Assembly: GCA_034435375.1 (NCBI GenBank)
Contig: DAOTXR010000048.1
Span: 186,001 to 250,000, forward strand
Length of the DNA: 64,000 nt
Direction: 5' to 3'
Source: DAOTXR01 sp034435375
GTDB taxonomy: Bacteria; Chloroflexota; Anaerolineae; Aggregatilineales; UBA3940
Each line of letters begins with the position of its first letter. The first letter of the stretch is position 1. Under the pieces are notes generated by a model, which saw only the letters and a program-made list of their open reading frames with translations, had not been told where the DNA came from and did no database searches. Below are positions 1 to 8,419 of this stretch, piece after piece. A program made the position numbers and the translations under genes.

Positions 1-183
1 CATCTGTCAGCGCTGTTTGAGCACCTCTACGAGCAGCGCTTTGCCAAGCCGGTCTATCGTGAGTTGTACCACGTGGCCCACGACGCCGCGGGCGCGATGG
101 CCTATCTGGACACATACCAACCTGCGACCTTCGAACCCAAATGGTTTGCGCCGCCTGATGCCAGTCCGAACACAAACAGGTGA
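1..183 (+). CDS. C-terminal fragment of unknown protein (5' end outside window)
   Basis: An open frame enters from the left edge in frame 1 and ends at TGA 181-183, giving about 60 residues (begins HLSALFEHLYEQ, ends DASPNTNR). No start codon is visible, so the gene begins upstream of the window. The stop lies 4 bases before the ATG of the next gene, which suggests the two are translationally linked. I recognise no family. The tail is rich in aromatic and charged residues and has no membrane segment. Confidence 0.6.
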   Translation, partial: HLSALFEHLYEQRFAKPVYRELYHVAHDAAGAMAYLDTYQPATFEPKWFAPPDASPNTNR

Positions 184-187
184 TATA

Positions 188-601
188 ATGGATGAGAGAA
201 TACGCCGTGTTGTTGAGCAAATCACTGATGATAGCAGCCTGACCGACGAGCTTGGCGATCCCGAAGCTACCCGTTTGATCGAGTGGGGAGCTGCCGTGGC
301 GCGGCAGCTGGCGTTGCTCACCGTCGAGATGGACAGCTATCAGGCAGATCAGTACCTCGATCAGCACTTGCAGGCTCTGCGCACAGCTATTCGCCGCATC
401 AACCGGCTGGTAGGCAAACTTCCCGCGCTTGCACCAGATGAACTAGCCGAGGGTCTCCCACGGATTTTCGAGGCGGCAGCTCAGGTGCCTGTAGTGCGCT
501 GTGCCCCGCCACAGGAGTTTCAGCGGGCTGCTCAGGAGATGTACATGCTGGCTCCGGGCCAGGCGTTGAACTACATTCTGTCGCATTTGCTTTCGGACTG
601 A
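188..601 (+). CDS. Hypothetical protein, 137 residues
   Basis: The ATG at 188 is preceded by AGGTGA at a workable distance. The same frame can be extended to position 17, but that stretch is a shadow of the upstream gene. The protein is soluble and mostly helical by composition, with many Leu, Ala, Arg and Gln and no signal peptide, membrane segment or cysteine cluster. I recognise no family. It starts just after the unknown gene at 1-183 and is followed 98 bases later by a phospholipase-D-like gene on the same strand. Confidence 0.65.
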   Translation: MDERIRRVVEQITDDSSLTDELGDPEATRLIEWGAAVARQLALLTVEMDSYQADQYLDQHLQALRTAIRRINRLVGKLPALAPDELAEGLPRIFEAAAQVPVVRCAPPQEFQRAAQEMYMLAPGQALNYILSHLLSD

Positions 602-699
602 GCATCTAACAAGAGCGTTTTGGGTTAAACCCGGGGGTTTCATCGATTGAAGGAATTTTGAGAGACCCTTCCGATGAACACTAATAACGAAGGTAGGCA

Positions 700-1845
700 A
701 TGGCCAAGAAAAAAACCTCTAAGCAGCAGGTCAACCTTGTCACATTGATCGTTACGTTGGCTGTAGTTCTCGTGGCTGTGCTCGGCGTGCTGAGCCTCTA
801 CCCCTTCGAAGAGCCTCAGGCCGCTGAAACACGACCACCTGTTTCGGGGGGAGAGGAGATCGGCGCGTCTGAGGGTTCTTGGGCTGTCTACTTTACGGAT
901 CCTGTGATCCCCTTTGATGACGTGACGACCGGCGGTCTGGAGGATAACCTGCTCTTTCTCATCAACAATGCGCAATCGACCATCGACGCGGCCATGTTCG
1001 AGTTTAATCTGCAAAACGTAGCCGATGCACTGATTGCTGCTCATCAGCGCGGCGTGCAGGTGCGCATTGTCTACGACAACGAACATACCGAAGAAGACCC
1101 ACAGATGGAGCAGTTGATCAAGGCAGGGATCCCGGCCACACCGGACGAGCGCGGGGCGTTCATGCATAACAAGTTTTATGTCATCGACCGCACCATTGTA
1201 TGGACTGGCTCGACCAACATCACCATCAACGATGTCTATCGCAACAACAACAATGTCATCACCATTGTCTCGCCAGAGTTGGCCGAGAACTATACCGTAG
1301 AGTTTGAGGAGATGTTCAACGGAGAGTTCGGGCCAACCTCCCCCGCCAATACTCCTCACCCAGGGGTTCAGGTCGGAGATATGTGGGTTGAGAACTACTT
1401 CGCGCCGGAAGATGATGTGATGAGCCAGTTGATCAGTATCGTCTCAGAGGCGCAGCGATCGATTCACTTCATGGCCTTCTCGTTTACCGATGACAGCCTG
1501 GCCAATGCTATCACGGAACGCGGCGCGGCGGGGGTTGAGGTGCTAGGCATTTTTGAGCAGCGCGGAGCTGATACAGAGTATTCCTCGTGCCCGCCGTTGC
1601 TCGAGGCGGGCTATGATGTTCGCCTGGATGGCAACCCTCGTACCTTTCACCACAAAGTGATCGTCATCGATGGGGCGATAGTTGCCACAGGATCGTTTAA
1701 TTTCAGCGCCAACGCTTCTGAGTCCAATGATGAAAACCTGCTGATTATTCACAATCCCAACATCGCTGCATTGTATGAGGAGGAGTTCAATCGACGGTGG
1801 GTTGAGGCCGTCCAGCCCGTCAGTGGGCAGTGTGTGGCTCCCTAG
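700..1845 (+). CDS. Membrane-anchored phospholipase D-like protein with two HKD motifs
   Basis: 381 residues. A Lys-rich start is followed by one hydrophobic segment (about residues 11-33), so the catalytic part is probably anchored on the outer face of the membrane. Two PLD half-sites are visible: H156-x-K158 with D163 (HNKFYVID), and H317-x-K319 with D324 (HHKVIVID), each followed by the usual G-S-x-N stretch (TGSTNIT, TGSFNFS). This is the pattern of bacterial PLD-family nucleases and phosphodiesterases, which form one active site from two HKD motifs. The ATG has AAGGTAGG upstream. The substrate, DNA or phospholipid, cannot be told from sequence. The next gene begins 60 bases downstream on the same strand. 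Confidence 0.85.
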   Translation: MAKKKTSKQQVNLVTLIVTLAVVLVAVLGVLSLYPFEEPQAAETRPPVSGGEEIGASEGSWAVYFTDPVIPFDDVTTGGLEDNLLFLINNAQSTIDAAMFEFNLQNVADALIAAHQRGVQVRIVYDNEHTEEDPQMEQLIKAGIPATPDERGAFMHNKFYVIDRTIVWTGSTNITINDVYRNNNNVITIVSPELAENYTVEFEEMFNGEFGPTSPANTPHPGVQVGDMWVENYFAPEDDVMSQLISIVSEAQRSIHFMAFSFTDDSLANAITERGAAGVEVLGIFEQRGADTEYSSCPPLLEAGYDVRLDGNPRTFHHKVIVIDGAIVATGSFNFSANASESNDENLLIIHNPNIAALYEEEFNRRWVEAVQPVSGQCVAP

Positions 1846-1905
1846 CGAGCAGGTGGGTATGTACAAGCAGGTTCGCGATGTGATTTTCTAATGGAGGAGT
1901 GACCC

Positions 1906-4602
1906 ATGCAGCGGCAGATGCATTATGTTGAGGCGCCCAACAACTTCTATCTCGGCGCGCGGGTTGATCCGGATACTCACGAGATCATTGAGGACGATAT
2001 TGTCTACTACGATGCTCGCGACCTGACTACCCATGGTGTGATCCTGGGCATGACTGGCAGTGGTAAGACGGGGCTGGGCATCACTATCCTTGAGGAAGCT
2101 GCTATCGATGGCATCCCTTCGCTGATCATCGATCCCAAGGGAGACATCACCAACATGCTGCTCGCCTTCCCAGACCTCAAGCCAGAGTATTTTCTTCCCT
2201 GGGTCAACCCTGAGGATGCGTTGCGGGAGGACCATACCATTGAGCAGCATGCCACCACGGTCGCCCAGCGCTGGCAGGAAGGGTTAACCCGCTGGGGGAT
2301 CACCAATGAACGTATCCAGGACTTCCGGCGTTCGTCTCGCTTCAGCATCTACACCCCCGGCTCGGAGGCGGGCCTGCAACTCAGCATTCTGCAGTCCTTT
2401 GCCGCGCCGCAGGAGGGGTGGGCAGGCAACGAGGAGGCGCTGCGTGAGCGCATCTCTGGCATCGTGACAGCCATCCTGGCGCTGATTGGCATCAACGCCA
2501 AGCCAGTGGAGGATCGCGAACACGTCCTGTTGTCCAATATCTTCGAATACAACTGGCGCAATAACACCGATCTGTCGATGGAGCAACTTATCCTCCAGGT
2601 CCAGCAGCCGCCCTTTGGGAAGCTGGGTGTGATGGACGTGGATGTCGTCTTCCCTGAGAAGGAGCGCTTTAAGCTGGCCCAGACACTGAACAATATCATT
2701 GCCGCGCCCAATTTCCAGGCGTGGCTTAGGGGCGAACCGATCCACATCCCGTCGCTGCTGTTCACTCCTGAGGGCTACCCACGAACGACGATCGTCTACA
2801 TTGCCCATCTCAGCGATGCTGAACGCCAGTTCATCATTACGCTGTTGCTCGAGTCTGTTCTGTCGTGGATGCGCACGCTCTCCGGCTCGACCAGCTTACG
2901 TGCTCTGGTGTACATTGACGAGGTGTTTGGCATGTTCCCGCCGCACCCCTTCAATCCGCCGACCAAAGAACCGATCTTACGGCTGCTCAAGCAGGCACGT
3001 GCTTTCGGCATCGGCATGCTGGTCTCGACCCAGAACCCCAAGGACATCGACTATAAGGGCCTCTCAAACGCCGGGACGTGGTTTATCGGCAAGCTGCAAA
3101 CTGAGAATGACAAAGACCGCGTGCTGGAAGGTCTAGACAGCGCTCGCGATGCTACCTCGGCGCTCGACATTGGAACTGTTGCCATGTTGCTGGGGCGGCT
3201 TGCGCCGCGTGAGTTTATCATGCACAACGTCCACGAGCCTAACACGCCCACACTCATGCGCACGCGCTGGACAATGTCTTACCTACGCGGCCCGTTGACC
3301 CGTCAGCAGATCAGCGAGTTGATGGTCAATCAGCGTCAGCTCGAGCAAGCCCCGCAGCAGGCGGTGGCCAGCCACCGCCCTGCTGCTCAGGGAGCCATCC
3401 CACAGCAGCCGGTGGGCTACGGCCAGCAGGCAGGCTATGCAGCGCCCGCCGCGCCGTCACGCCCGGCCACGTCGCCAACGTACTCGGCGACCACCTCAGA
3501 CGTGGGAGCTGTGCCTCCGGCGCCGGCTGCTCTTCCAGCAGTCGAGGAGGAGGCTCCACCTGGCTTCTCGGCCATGCCCCCTACGCTGCCGCCGTCGGTT
3601 TACCAATACTACCTGCCCACTGACTACACCGTCGAGCAGGCTATCCGTAATTGGGAGGCATGGACCCGGCAGCCTGCTGCTCATGTCGAGACCCGCAGAC
3701 GCCTGCTGTACCGGGCATCCCTGCTGGCCCAGACCATGGTGCGTTTTGCCCACGCCAAGACTGGTTTCTCGGAAACCTATACCTACGCCTTCATCGTACC
3801 CACTCTGCCGCGTGTCCCGATGCTCGACTGGGGGCAATATGTGTCCGACCCCTTCGACCCACATGCACTCAACCTGGAGCCGTTCACGACGGCTTACTAC
3901 GCGGATATTCCCTCCGCGCTGAGAACCGGCTCAGGCTTCAAGGACCTGCAGAACAATCTGATTGATTGGATTTACTACAACGCAGCGTTGTCCATGTACT
4001 TTAACCCGGTACTCAAGATGTATAGCGGCGTCAATGAGGACCGGCGTGACTTTGTCGCACGGTTACAGGCTGTGGCTCGTGAGCAGCGTGATGCTGAAAT
4101 CGACCGTGTGGCTTCTCGCTATGATCAGAAGCTGGCTGCTTTGGAACAGCAGTATCAACGCAAGGCCAAACGCTTGGAGTCCGAACAGGACGAGCTAGAA
4201 GATCGCAAGCGCGAAGAGCTGCTTACTGCGGGCGAGTCATTGATTCAATTGATGAAAGGCCGCGCTTACTACACGCTTTCTCGCACTAGCCGCATGCGGC
4301 GCTACACCACGATGAGCAAAGACCAGGTATCGACCATCGAGCAGGACTTGCAGCGCATCGTGGAGCAGTTCAATGCGACTGAGCAGGAGATGCAGCAGGC
4401 GCTTCAAGCCGTACAAGACAAATGGGTGCAGGCCCTCCAGCAAATTGAAGAGACTCGCATCTCGCCACTCAAGAAAGACATCAACGTCATTCTGTACGGC
4501 ATTGGCTGGGTGCCGTACTGGGATGTGGTGATCAACGGCTCGCCAACCGTCGTTTCGGCCTCCTCGTCGGGCCTTGCCTATGCTCAGACGTCTGGCGGCT
4601 AG
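1906..4602 (+). CDS. HerA-like ATPase (DUF87-type) with linker and C-terminal coiled coil
   Basis: 898 residues. Walker A is at 48-55 (GMTGSGKT) and Walker B ends in D338-E339 (LVYIDEVFG), followed by an STQNP sensor-like stretch and a GKLQTENDKDR segment, as in HerA/VirB4-like ATPases of the FtsK-HerA superfamily. Residues about 475-560 are an Ala/Pro/Gln-rich linker. The last third contains a long charged helical segment with many Gln, Glu and Arg, which reads as coiled coil. GGAGG sits about 8 bases before the ATG. No NurA-like nuclease is adjacent, so a role in end resection is not supported. Proteins of this layout are common in Chloroflexota with unknown function. Confidence 0.8.
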   Translation: MQRQMHYVEAPNNFYLGARVDPDTHEIIEDDIVYYDARDLTTHGVILGMTGSGKTGLGITILEEAAIDGIPSLIIDPKGDITNMLLAFPDLKPEYFLPWVNPEDALREDHTIEQHATTVAQRWQEGLTRWGITNERIQDFRRSSRFSIYTPGSEAGLQLSILQSFAAPQEGWAGNEEALRERISGIVTAILALIGINAKPVEDREHVLLSNIFEYNWRNNTDLSMEQLILQVQQPPFGKLGVMDVDVVFPEKERFKLAQTLNNIIAAPNFQAWLRGEPIHIPSLLFTPEGYPRTTIVYIAHLSDAERQFIITLLLESVLSWMRTLSGSTSLRALVYIDEVFGMFPPHPFNPPTKEPILRLLKQARAFGIGMLVSTQNPKDIDYKGLSNAGTWFIGKLQTENDKDRVLEGLDSARDATSALDIGTVAMLLGRLAPREFIMHNVHEPNTPTLMRTRWTMSYLRGPLTRQQISELMVNQRQLEQAPQQAVASHRPAAQGAIPQQPVGYGQQAGYAAPAAPSRPATSPTYSATTSDVGAVPPAPAALPAVEEEAPPGFSAMPPTLPPSVYQYYLPTDYTVEQAIRNWEAWTRQPAAHVETRRRLLYRASLLAQTMVRFAHAKTGFSETYTYAFIVPTLPRVPMLDWGQYVSDPFDPHALNLEPFTTAYYADIPSALRTGSGFKDLQNNLIDWIYYNAALSMYFNPVLKMYSGVNEDRRDFVARLQAVAREQRDAEIDRVASRYDQKLAALEQQYQRKAKRLESEQDELEDRKREELLTAGESLIQLMKGRAYYTLSRTSRMRRYTTMSKDQVSTIEQDLQRIVEQFNATEQEMQQALQAVQDKWVQALQQIEETRISPLKKDINVILYGIGWVPYWDVVINGSPTVVSASSSGLAYAQTSGG

Positions 4603-4641
4603 GGAACAGGCGGCTCGACACTGAAATTCGGTCAAAAAAAC

Positions 4642-4692
4642 TCCTTCTGGGACAGGGGCGCAGCGGCATTGTAGCACTGGCGCCCCTTGGTG
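4642..4692 (+). terminator. Hairpin after the HerA-like gene
   Basis: An inverted repeat of about 8 bp (AGGGGCGC ... GCGCCCCT) lies just downstream of the HerA-like stop at 4602 and before the lipA promoter. There is no good T run, so termination is only likely. Arm positions are approximate. Confidence 0.4.
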
Positions 4693-4716
4693 TGTCCGAT
4701 TGGCCCTCGCTATAAT
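4687..4716 (+). promoter_or_regulatory. Promoter upstream of lipA
   Basis: A -35-like TTGGTG (4687-4692), an 18-base spacer and a perfect -10 TATAAT (4711-4716) sit 51 bases before the lipA ATG. The predicted start of transcription is near 4723. Confidence 0.6.
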
Positions 4717-4766
4717 CTGTACACAACGGATGTCGGATGCCCCTACAGGTATAAAGTAGAGTGATC

Positions 4767-5705
4767 ATGAGCGCCATCAATCCCAACGAGATCGCATCTG
4801 TCGGCCAGCGGCCACGCCGCCGCCCGGAATGGATCAGAGTTCGTGCGCCTGGTGGTGAGACTTACGAGCAGGTCCGTCTTCTGATGCGCAGCAAAGAGTT
4901 GCACACGGTGTGCGAGGAAGCCATGTGTCCCAACATCGGTGAATGCTGGGGCAAGGGCACTGCTACTTTCCTGATGATGGGAGATACCTGCACACGCTCG
5001 TGTGGCTTCTGCGACATCAAAACCGGGCGTCCTGCGCCGCTCGACTGGCGCGAGCCAGACCGCGTCGCTGAGTCAGTGCGAGCGATGAACCTCGACCATG
5101 TGGTCATCACGTCGGTGAACCGCGATGAGCGCCGGGACGGCGGCGCACCGATCTTCGCCATGGTCATCCGTCGCATCCGGCAGGTCCACCCCGGCTGTTC
5201 GATTGAGGTGCTGATCCCGGACTTCAAGGGCGATCCGGAGGCGCTGCGGATCGTGATGGATGCGCAGCCTGAGATTCTCAACCACAATGTTGAGACAGTG
5301 CCGCGTCTGTTTAAGAAGGTCCAGCCCCAGGATCGTTATGAGTGGGCTTTGACGACCCTTGGCCATGCTCGGCGTCTGGACCCACTGGTGTTGACCAAGA
5401 GTGGCATCATGGTGGGTCTGGGCGAGACATTTGGAGAGGTGGTAGAGGTGATGCGTGACCTAGCCAGCGTAGGAGTCAGTATCTTAACTATCGGCCAGTA
5501 CCTCCAGCCGAGCAAGCAGCACCTGCCTATCGAGCGCTACTATCACCCGGATGAGTTCGCCGAGTTGAAGCGCATTGGGTTGGAGGAGCTGGGGTTCAAG
5601 TGGGTTGAAAGCGGCCCGCTGGTGCGCAGTTCTTACCGCGCTGCCGAACAGGTCCGCGCGCTCTCACGGCTGAATTTCATTCGCTTGCAGACCTCGGCTG
5701 GCTGA
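4767..5705 (+). CDS. lipA: Lipoyl synthase
   Basis: Radical SAM enzyme that inserts two sulfur atoms into octanoyl groups on lipoyl domains. Both cluster motifs are present: the auxiliary-cluster CEEAMCPNIGEC (C-x4-C-x5-C) and the radical SAM CTRSCGFC (C-x3-C-x2-C). The RSSYRA segment near the C terminus is the conserved Ser-containing motif whose serine ligates the auxiliary cluster. At about 312 residues it has the usual bacterial length. The frame can be read from GTG 4761, but ATG 4767 is the more natural start; neither has a strong ribosome site. lipB is not beside it. The 3' end overlaps the convergent uspA-type gene by 29 bases. Confidence 0.95.
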   Translation: MSAINPNEIASVGQRPRRRPEWIRVRAPGGETYEQVRLLMRSKELHTVCEEAMCPNIGECWGKGTATFLMMGDTCTRSCGFCDIKTGRPAPLDWREPDRVAESVRAMNLDHVVITSVNRDERRDGGAPIFAMVIRRIRQVHPGCSIEVLIPDFKGDPEALRIVMDAQPEILNHNVETVPRLFKKVQPQDRYEWALTTLGHARRLDPLVLTKSGIMVGLGETFGEVVEVMRDLASVGVSILTIGQYLQPSKQHLPIERYYHPDEFAELKRIGLEELGFKWVESGPLVRSSYRAAEQVRALSRLNFIRLQTSAG

Positions 5706-6573
5706 TTTTCCACTTCCGCTCATCCAATGCACGGACGACCAGCACCGGGCGTCGTGTGCGTTTTAAGATGCCCTCAGCAATATCCTCCTGAAGCACGGTG
5801 CGCAGTTTAGCCCATGGCTGATCCGCAGGTATCTGGTGCGCGCCGATGACGACCAAATCGTAGTCGCCTTCGCGCACTTCAGCGATCACCTCGTCTACCA
5901 CCAGCCCATGCCGCACTTTGGCATTCAACTGCTCCTGGTCGATTCCCCAACTGGCCAGAATGCTCAGCAGGCGTTGCAGGTGCTGACCTTCGCGGGTGCC
6001 GCTCTGTATCAAGTCAGGCGCATCGTGTTCAAGATCGTCGATGGGAGCCTTGGGAGCCAGGGGGAGCTGCGACATGACGTGCAGTACCGTCACTTGTGCT
6101 CCAACCAGTGCGGCCAGCGCTCCACCCACAAAAGCATCGGCCTCGCCTGGTTTCTCGCCGCTGGTGCAGATCAGGACGCGCCTGATCGTGTGCCGTCCCA
6201 ACGTGACGACCAGCAGCGGCGCTGTGATCTCCTGGACCAGCCGTATGCTCGTCTTGCCCATCAAACGCCGACGGCGCTTGCTAAGACCCCGCACGCCGAT
6301 GGCCACCATGTGATAGAAATGTTCCTGTACCTCGGCCAGAATTTGGTCGGTCACGTCGCCATGCCGGATCACGATCTCACACTGGATTTCACTACCCTGT
6401 GCGATCTCCTCACGTAGAGCCTCCAGCACGCGGCGCAGATCGTCCTCGGTATGATGCTGCTCAACTACGCCCAATAGCACCATATCGGCAGAAGCAGGCT
6501 TAGCAATACAGCTTGCAAACAGTGCTGCCTCCCGCGCGTAGGGTGAGCCGTCACTTGCGACCAAGATGCGCAT
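5677..6573 (-). CDS. Universal stress protein with two UspA domains
   Basis: 298 residues made of two UspA folds. The first (about 1-140) starts MRILVASDGSPYAREA and keeps a G-x2-G-x9-G-K/T nucleotide-binding motif (GVRG, then GKT). The second (about 145-290) starts RRVLICTSGE and has a looser version of the motif, so ATP binding is better supported for the first half. It is the last gene of a three-gene minus-strand operon with an HD phosphohydrolase and a Na/Pi-like transporter, 6 bases after the transporter stop. Pairing of UspA with a transporter is common and suggests a regulatory subunit role, which is inference. Confidence 0.85.
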   Translation of the reverse strand: MRILVASDGSPYAREAALFASCIAKPASADMVLLGVVEQHHTEDDLRRVLEALREEIAQGSEIQCEIVIRHGDVTDQILAEVQEHFYHMVAIGVRGLSKRRRRLMGKTSIRLVQEITAPLLVVTLGRHTIRRVLICTSGEKPGEADAFVGGALAALVGAQVTVLHVMSQLPLAPKAPIDDLEHDAPDLIQSGTREGQHLQRLLSILASWGIDQEQLNAKVRHGLVVDEVIAEVREGDYDLVVIGAHQIPADQPWAKLRTVLQEDIAEGILKRTRRPVLVVRALDERKWKISQPRSASE

Positions 6574-6579
6574 ACTCTT

Positions 6580-7656
6580 TCACCTCACTACCAAAAGCAC
6601 CAGAGGCAGCACGAGGGCGATCAGTAGAGTCGCTGCCAACCTGGTGCGGCTCTCGCTGAGCCACAGCGCCAGCCTCAACACACCACGCTCATAAGGGCCA
6701 AAGAATAACACGAGGATCACAATGGAGACGATCAGTACGCTGATCATCTGGGCCAGCACCACTACCGCTGCATGAGGGTTGCCCAACAACAGACCAGCTA
6801 CCAGCGTATCGACGAACGTTGTAATGTTACAGCCCATGATATATGGTACCAGGTTCTCGCGACGGATGTACCCCCGTGCTGAGAGGGGCACCAGCAGCCC
6901 CAGCGATACCGACACGCTCATGGTGATCATCGTTACGGCCAATCCCAGTGTGAACGTTACCATCGGGCGGTAGAGGATGCGTGCCACGCCGCTGAAGGCG
7001 CTTTCCCTCAGGTTGGGCCTAGGCAGTGTCTTGTCGAACAGATTGAAACTGGCAGTAATGATCCCCAGCCCGACCAGGAACACTGCCCAGGAGGGCAGAA
7101 AGCCCGAGATAAACTGTACGGGCGGGCCAAGCGCCAGATTGACAACAGACACCACTGGCCCATTGGGCTTGAGGGGAATCAGGTCATCTAGCCAGCGAGA
7201 GGTCATCAGTATGTAGCCGAGGGGCAGGGCTGCTAGGTAGACGCTGGCCGTGATAGTCAGCGACAACAACCCGGTGACTAAGCTGGCGACGCGCTCACCT
7301 CCGCGCAGCATGTACACGAACCCGACGACCAAAATCAACAGGAAGGCTCCCATTCGAGAGCCAGTAATCATGGCATAGGCGCTGGCCTGGTCGATCAACC
7401 CGGCATCAAAGAACGTTAGCGAGGCTGCCGCTGCTGGAGAGCCGCTCATCACTACATAGGCAAACAGCCAGCCAAATCCCAACCCGTTGACTGGGTTGTT
7501 GATCCGCAGCAGGTTGTTGATCAGAGGGGTAAGCCCGCGGGCTCCGTTCCGCATCAGCTCCAGCGCCAACACAAAGAGAAGGAGACTGGCGATGAAGAGC
7601 GCCACTTGGTGCCAGCGGCCTCTGCGCCGACGCCCCGTGGATGCGTCGGCAGTCAC
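6580..7656 (-). CDS. Na+/phosphate-cotransporter-like membrane protein
   Basis: 358 residues with about nine hydrophobic segments. The protein has two similar halves. The segment with SGSPAAAASLTFFDAG and the later GCNITTFVDTL resemble the paired QSSSAT/GANIGTT-type motifs of the NptA/PF02690 family, but both are altered, so the substrate is uncertain. The start is GTG, and it overlaps the stop of the upstream HD-domain gene (GTGA), so the two are translationally coupled. The downstream uspA-type gene follows after 6 bases. It could instead be another small-molecule permease. Confidence 0.6.
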   Translation of the reverse strand: MTADASTGRRRRGRWHQVALFIASLLLFVLALELMRNGARGLTPLINNLLRINNPVNGLGFGWLFAYVVMSGSPAAAASLTFFDAGLIDQASAYAMITGSRMGAFLLILVVGFVYMLRGGERVASLVTGLLSLTITASVYLAALPLGYILMTSRWLDDLIPLKPNGPVVSVVNLALGPPVQFISGFLPSWAVFLVGLGIITASFNLFDKTLPRPNLRESAFSGVARILYRPMVTFTLGLAVTMITMSVSVSLGLLVPLSARGYIRRENLVPYIMGCNITTFVDTLVAGLLLGNPHAAVVVLAQMISVLIVSIVILVLFFGPYERGVLRLALWLSESRTRLAATLLIALVLPLVLLVVR

Positions 7657-8285
7657 CGCTCACCCCGGATCTCGGCGGCCATCTGTTCGAAGAATGTGAC
7701 CATGAAACGGTGCCGTCCTTCGGCTAGACGCCGACCACTATCTGTATACAGCATGTCCTTGATGCGCTTCAACTTGACGTGAAACTCGTGGTGGGCAGTG
7801 TGAGGCTCATCATTTTGACCGGGCGCATAGTCCTCCGACACCTCGCCCCACAACGGCTGGCCCAGCCAACCGCCAAAGCTGAAGGCGCGAGCCACACCCA
7901 CTGCGCCAATGGCATCTAGCTTATCAGCGTCGAACAGCACTTTGGCCTCAAGCGTCTGCGGCGAGACATTGTTCCGGAAGCGATGAGCCTCAATAGCGTG
8001 CGCCACTGCCTCGACAAAGGCGGGGCTTTCACCGGCGAGGATGCGGCGTGCCTCAAGGGCAGCCAGCCTAGCGTGGTCGGTGTGCGCCTTTGCTTCCATT
8101 GTGCTGGCATCGTCATCTGGACGGGCGACATCGTGGAGCAGGGCTGCCACGCGGACCACGTGGACATCGGCCCCCTCCAGTCTGGCCAGATGCTCGGCGG
8201 TGTTCAGCACCCGAAGCACATGTGAGAAGTCATGGATCGGATCAGCGTCTGAATAAAGTGTCCGTGCCTGTTCGATGGTGATCAT
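7653..8285 (-). CDS. HD-domain metal-dependent phosphohydrolase
   Basis: 210 residues. The HD signature is intact: H in DFSHVLRV, the HD pair in ALLHDVARP, and the later D in LFDADKLDAIGA. This matches the YedJ-like branch of HD phosphohydrolases, which act on nucleotides or other phosphate esters; the substrate is unknown. The frame is open further upstream to 8366, but the ATG at 8285 has GGGAGGAG 7 bases before it and a promoter lies inside the longer frame, so 8285 is preferred. First gene of the operon running to 5677. Confidence 0.85.
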   Translation of the reverse strand: MITIEQARTLYSDADPIHDFSHVLRVLNTAEHLARLEGADVHVVRVAALLHDVARPDDDASTMEAKAHTDHARLAALEARRILAGESPAFVEAVAHAIEAHRFRNNVSPQTLEAKVLFDADKLDAIGAVGVARAFSFGGWLGQPLWGEVSEDYAPGQNDEPHTAHHEFHVKLKRIKDMLYTDSGRRLAEGRHRFMVTFFEQMAAEIRGER

Positions 8286-8330
8286 GCTGTCTCCTCCCAT
8301 GCATGGATCGGGCTGATGCACTTGGCAAGA

Positions 8331-8359
8331 AGTATAACCTCTGTGGGCAGACCAGTCAC
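8331..8359 (-). promoter_or_regulatory. Promoter of the HD/transporter/UspA operon
   Basis: On the minus strand, GTGACT (8359-8354), a 17-base spacer and TATACT (8336-8331). It lies 46 bases before the chosen ATG and within the longer open frame, which supports the shorter start. Confidence 0.5.
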
Positions 8360-8419
8360 GATTCATTGGGATGGTGAAGGGATCGCTTCAACTTGCCAGT
8401 CAACCTGGGGAGAAGTAAG

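Noticed and set aside
700..4602. PLD-like gene next to HerA-like ATPase as an anti-phage pair
   Set aside because: The PLD protein has an N-terminal membrane anchor and is probably external, and the genes sit among housekeeping genes without mobile elements.
5677..5705. Overlap of lipA and the UspA gene as a frameshift or error
   Set aside because: Both frames are complete and convergent; such short overlaps are normal.
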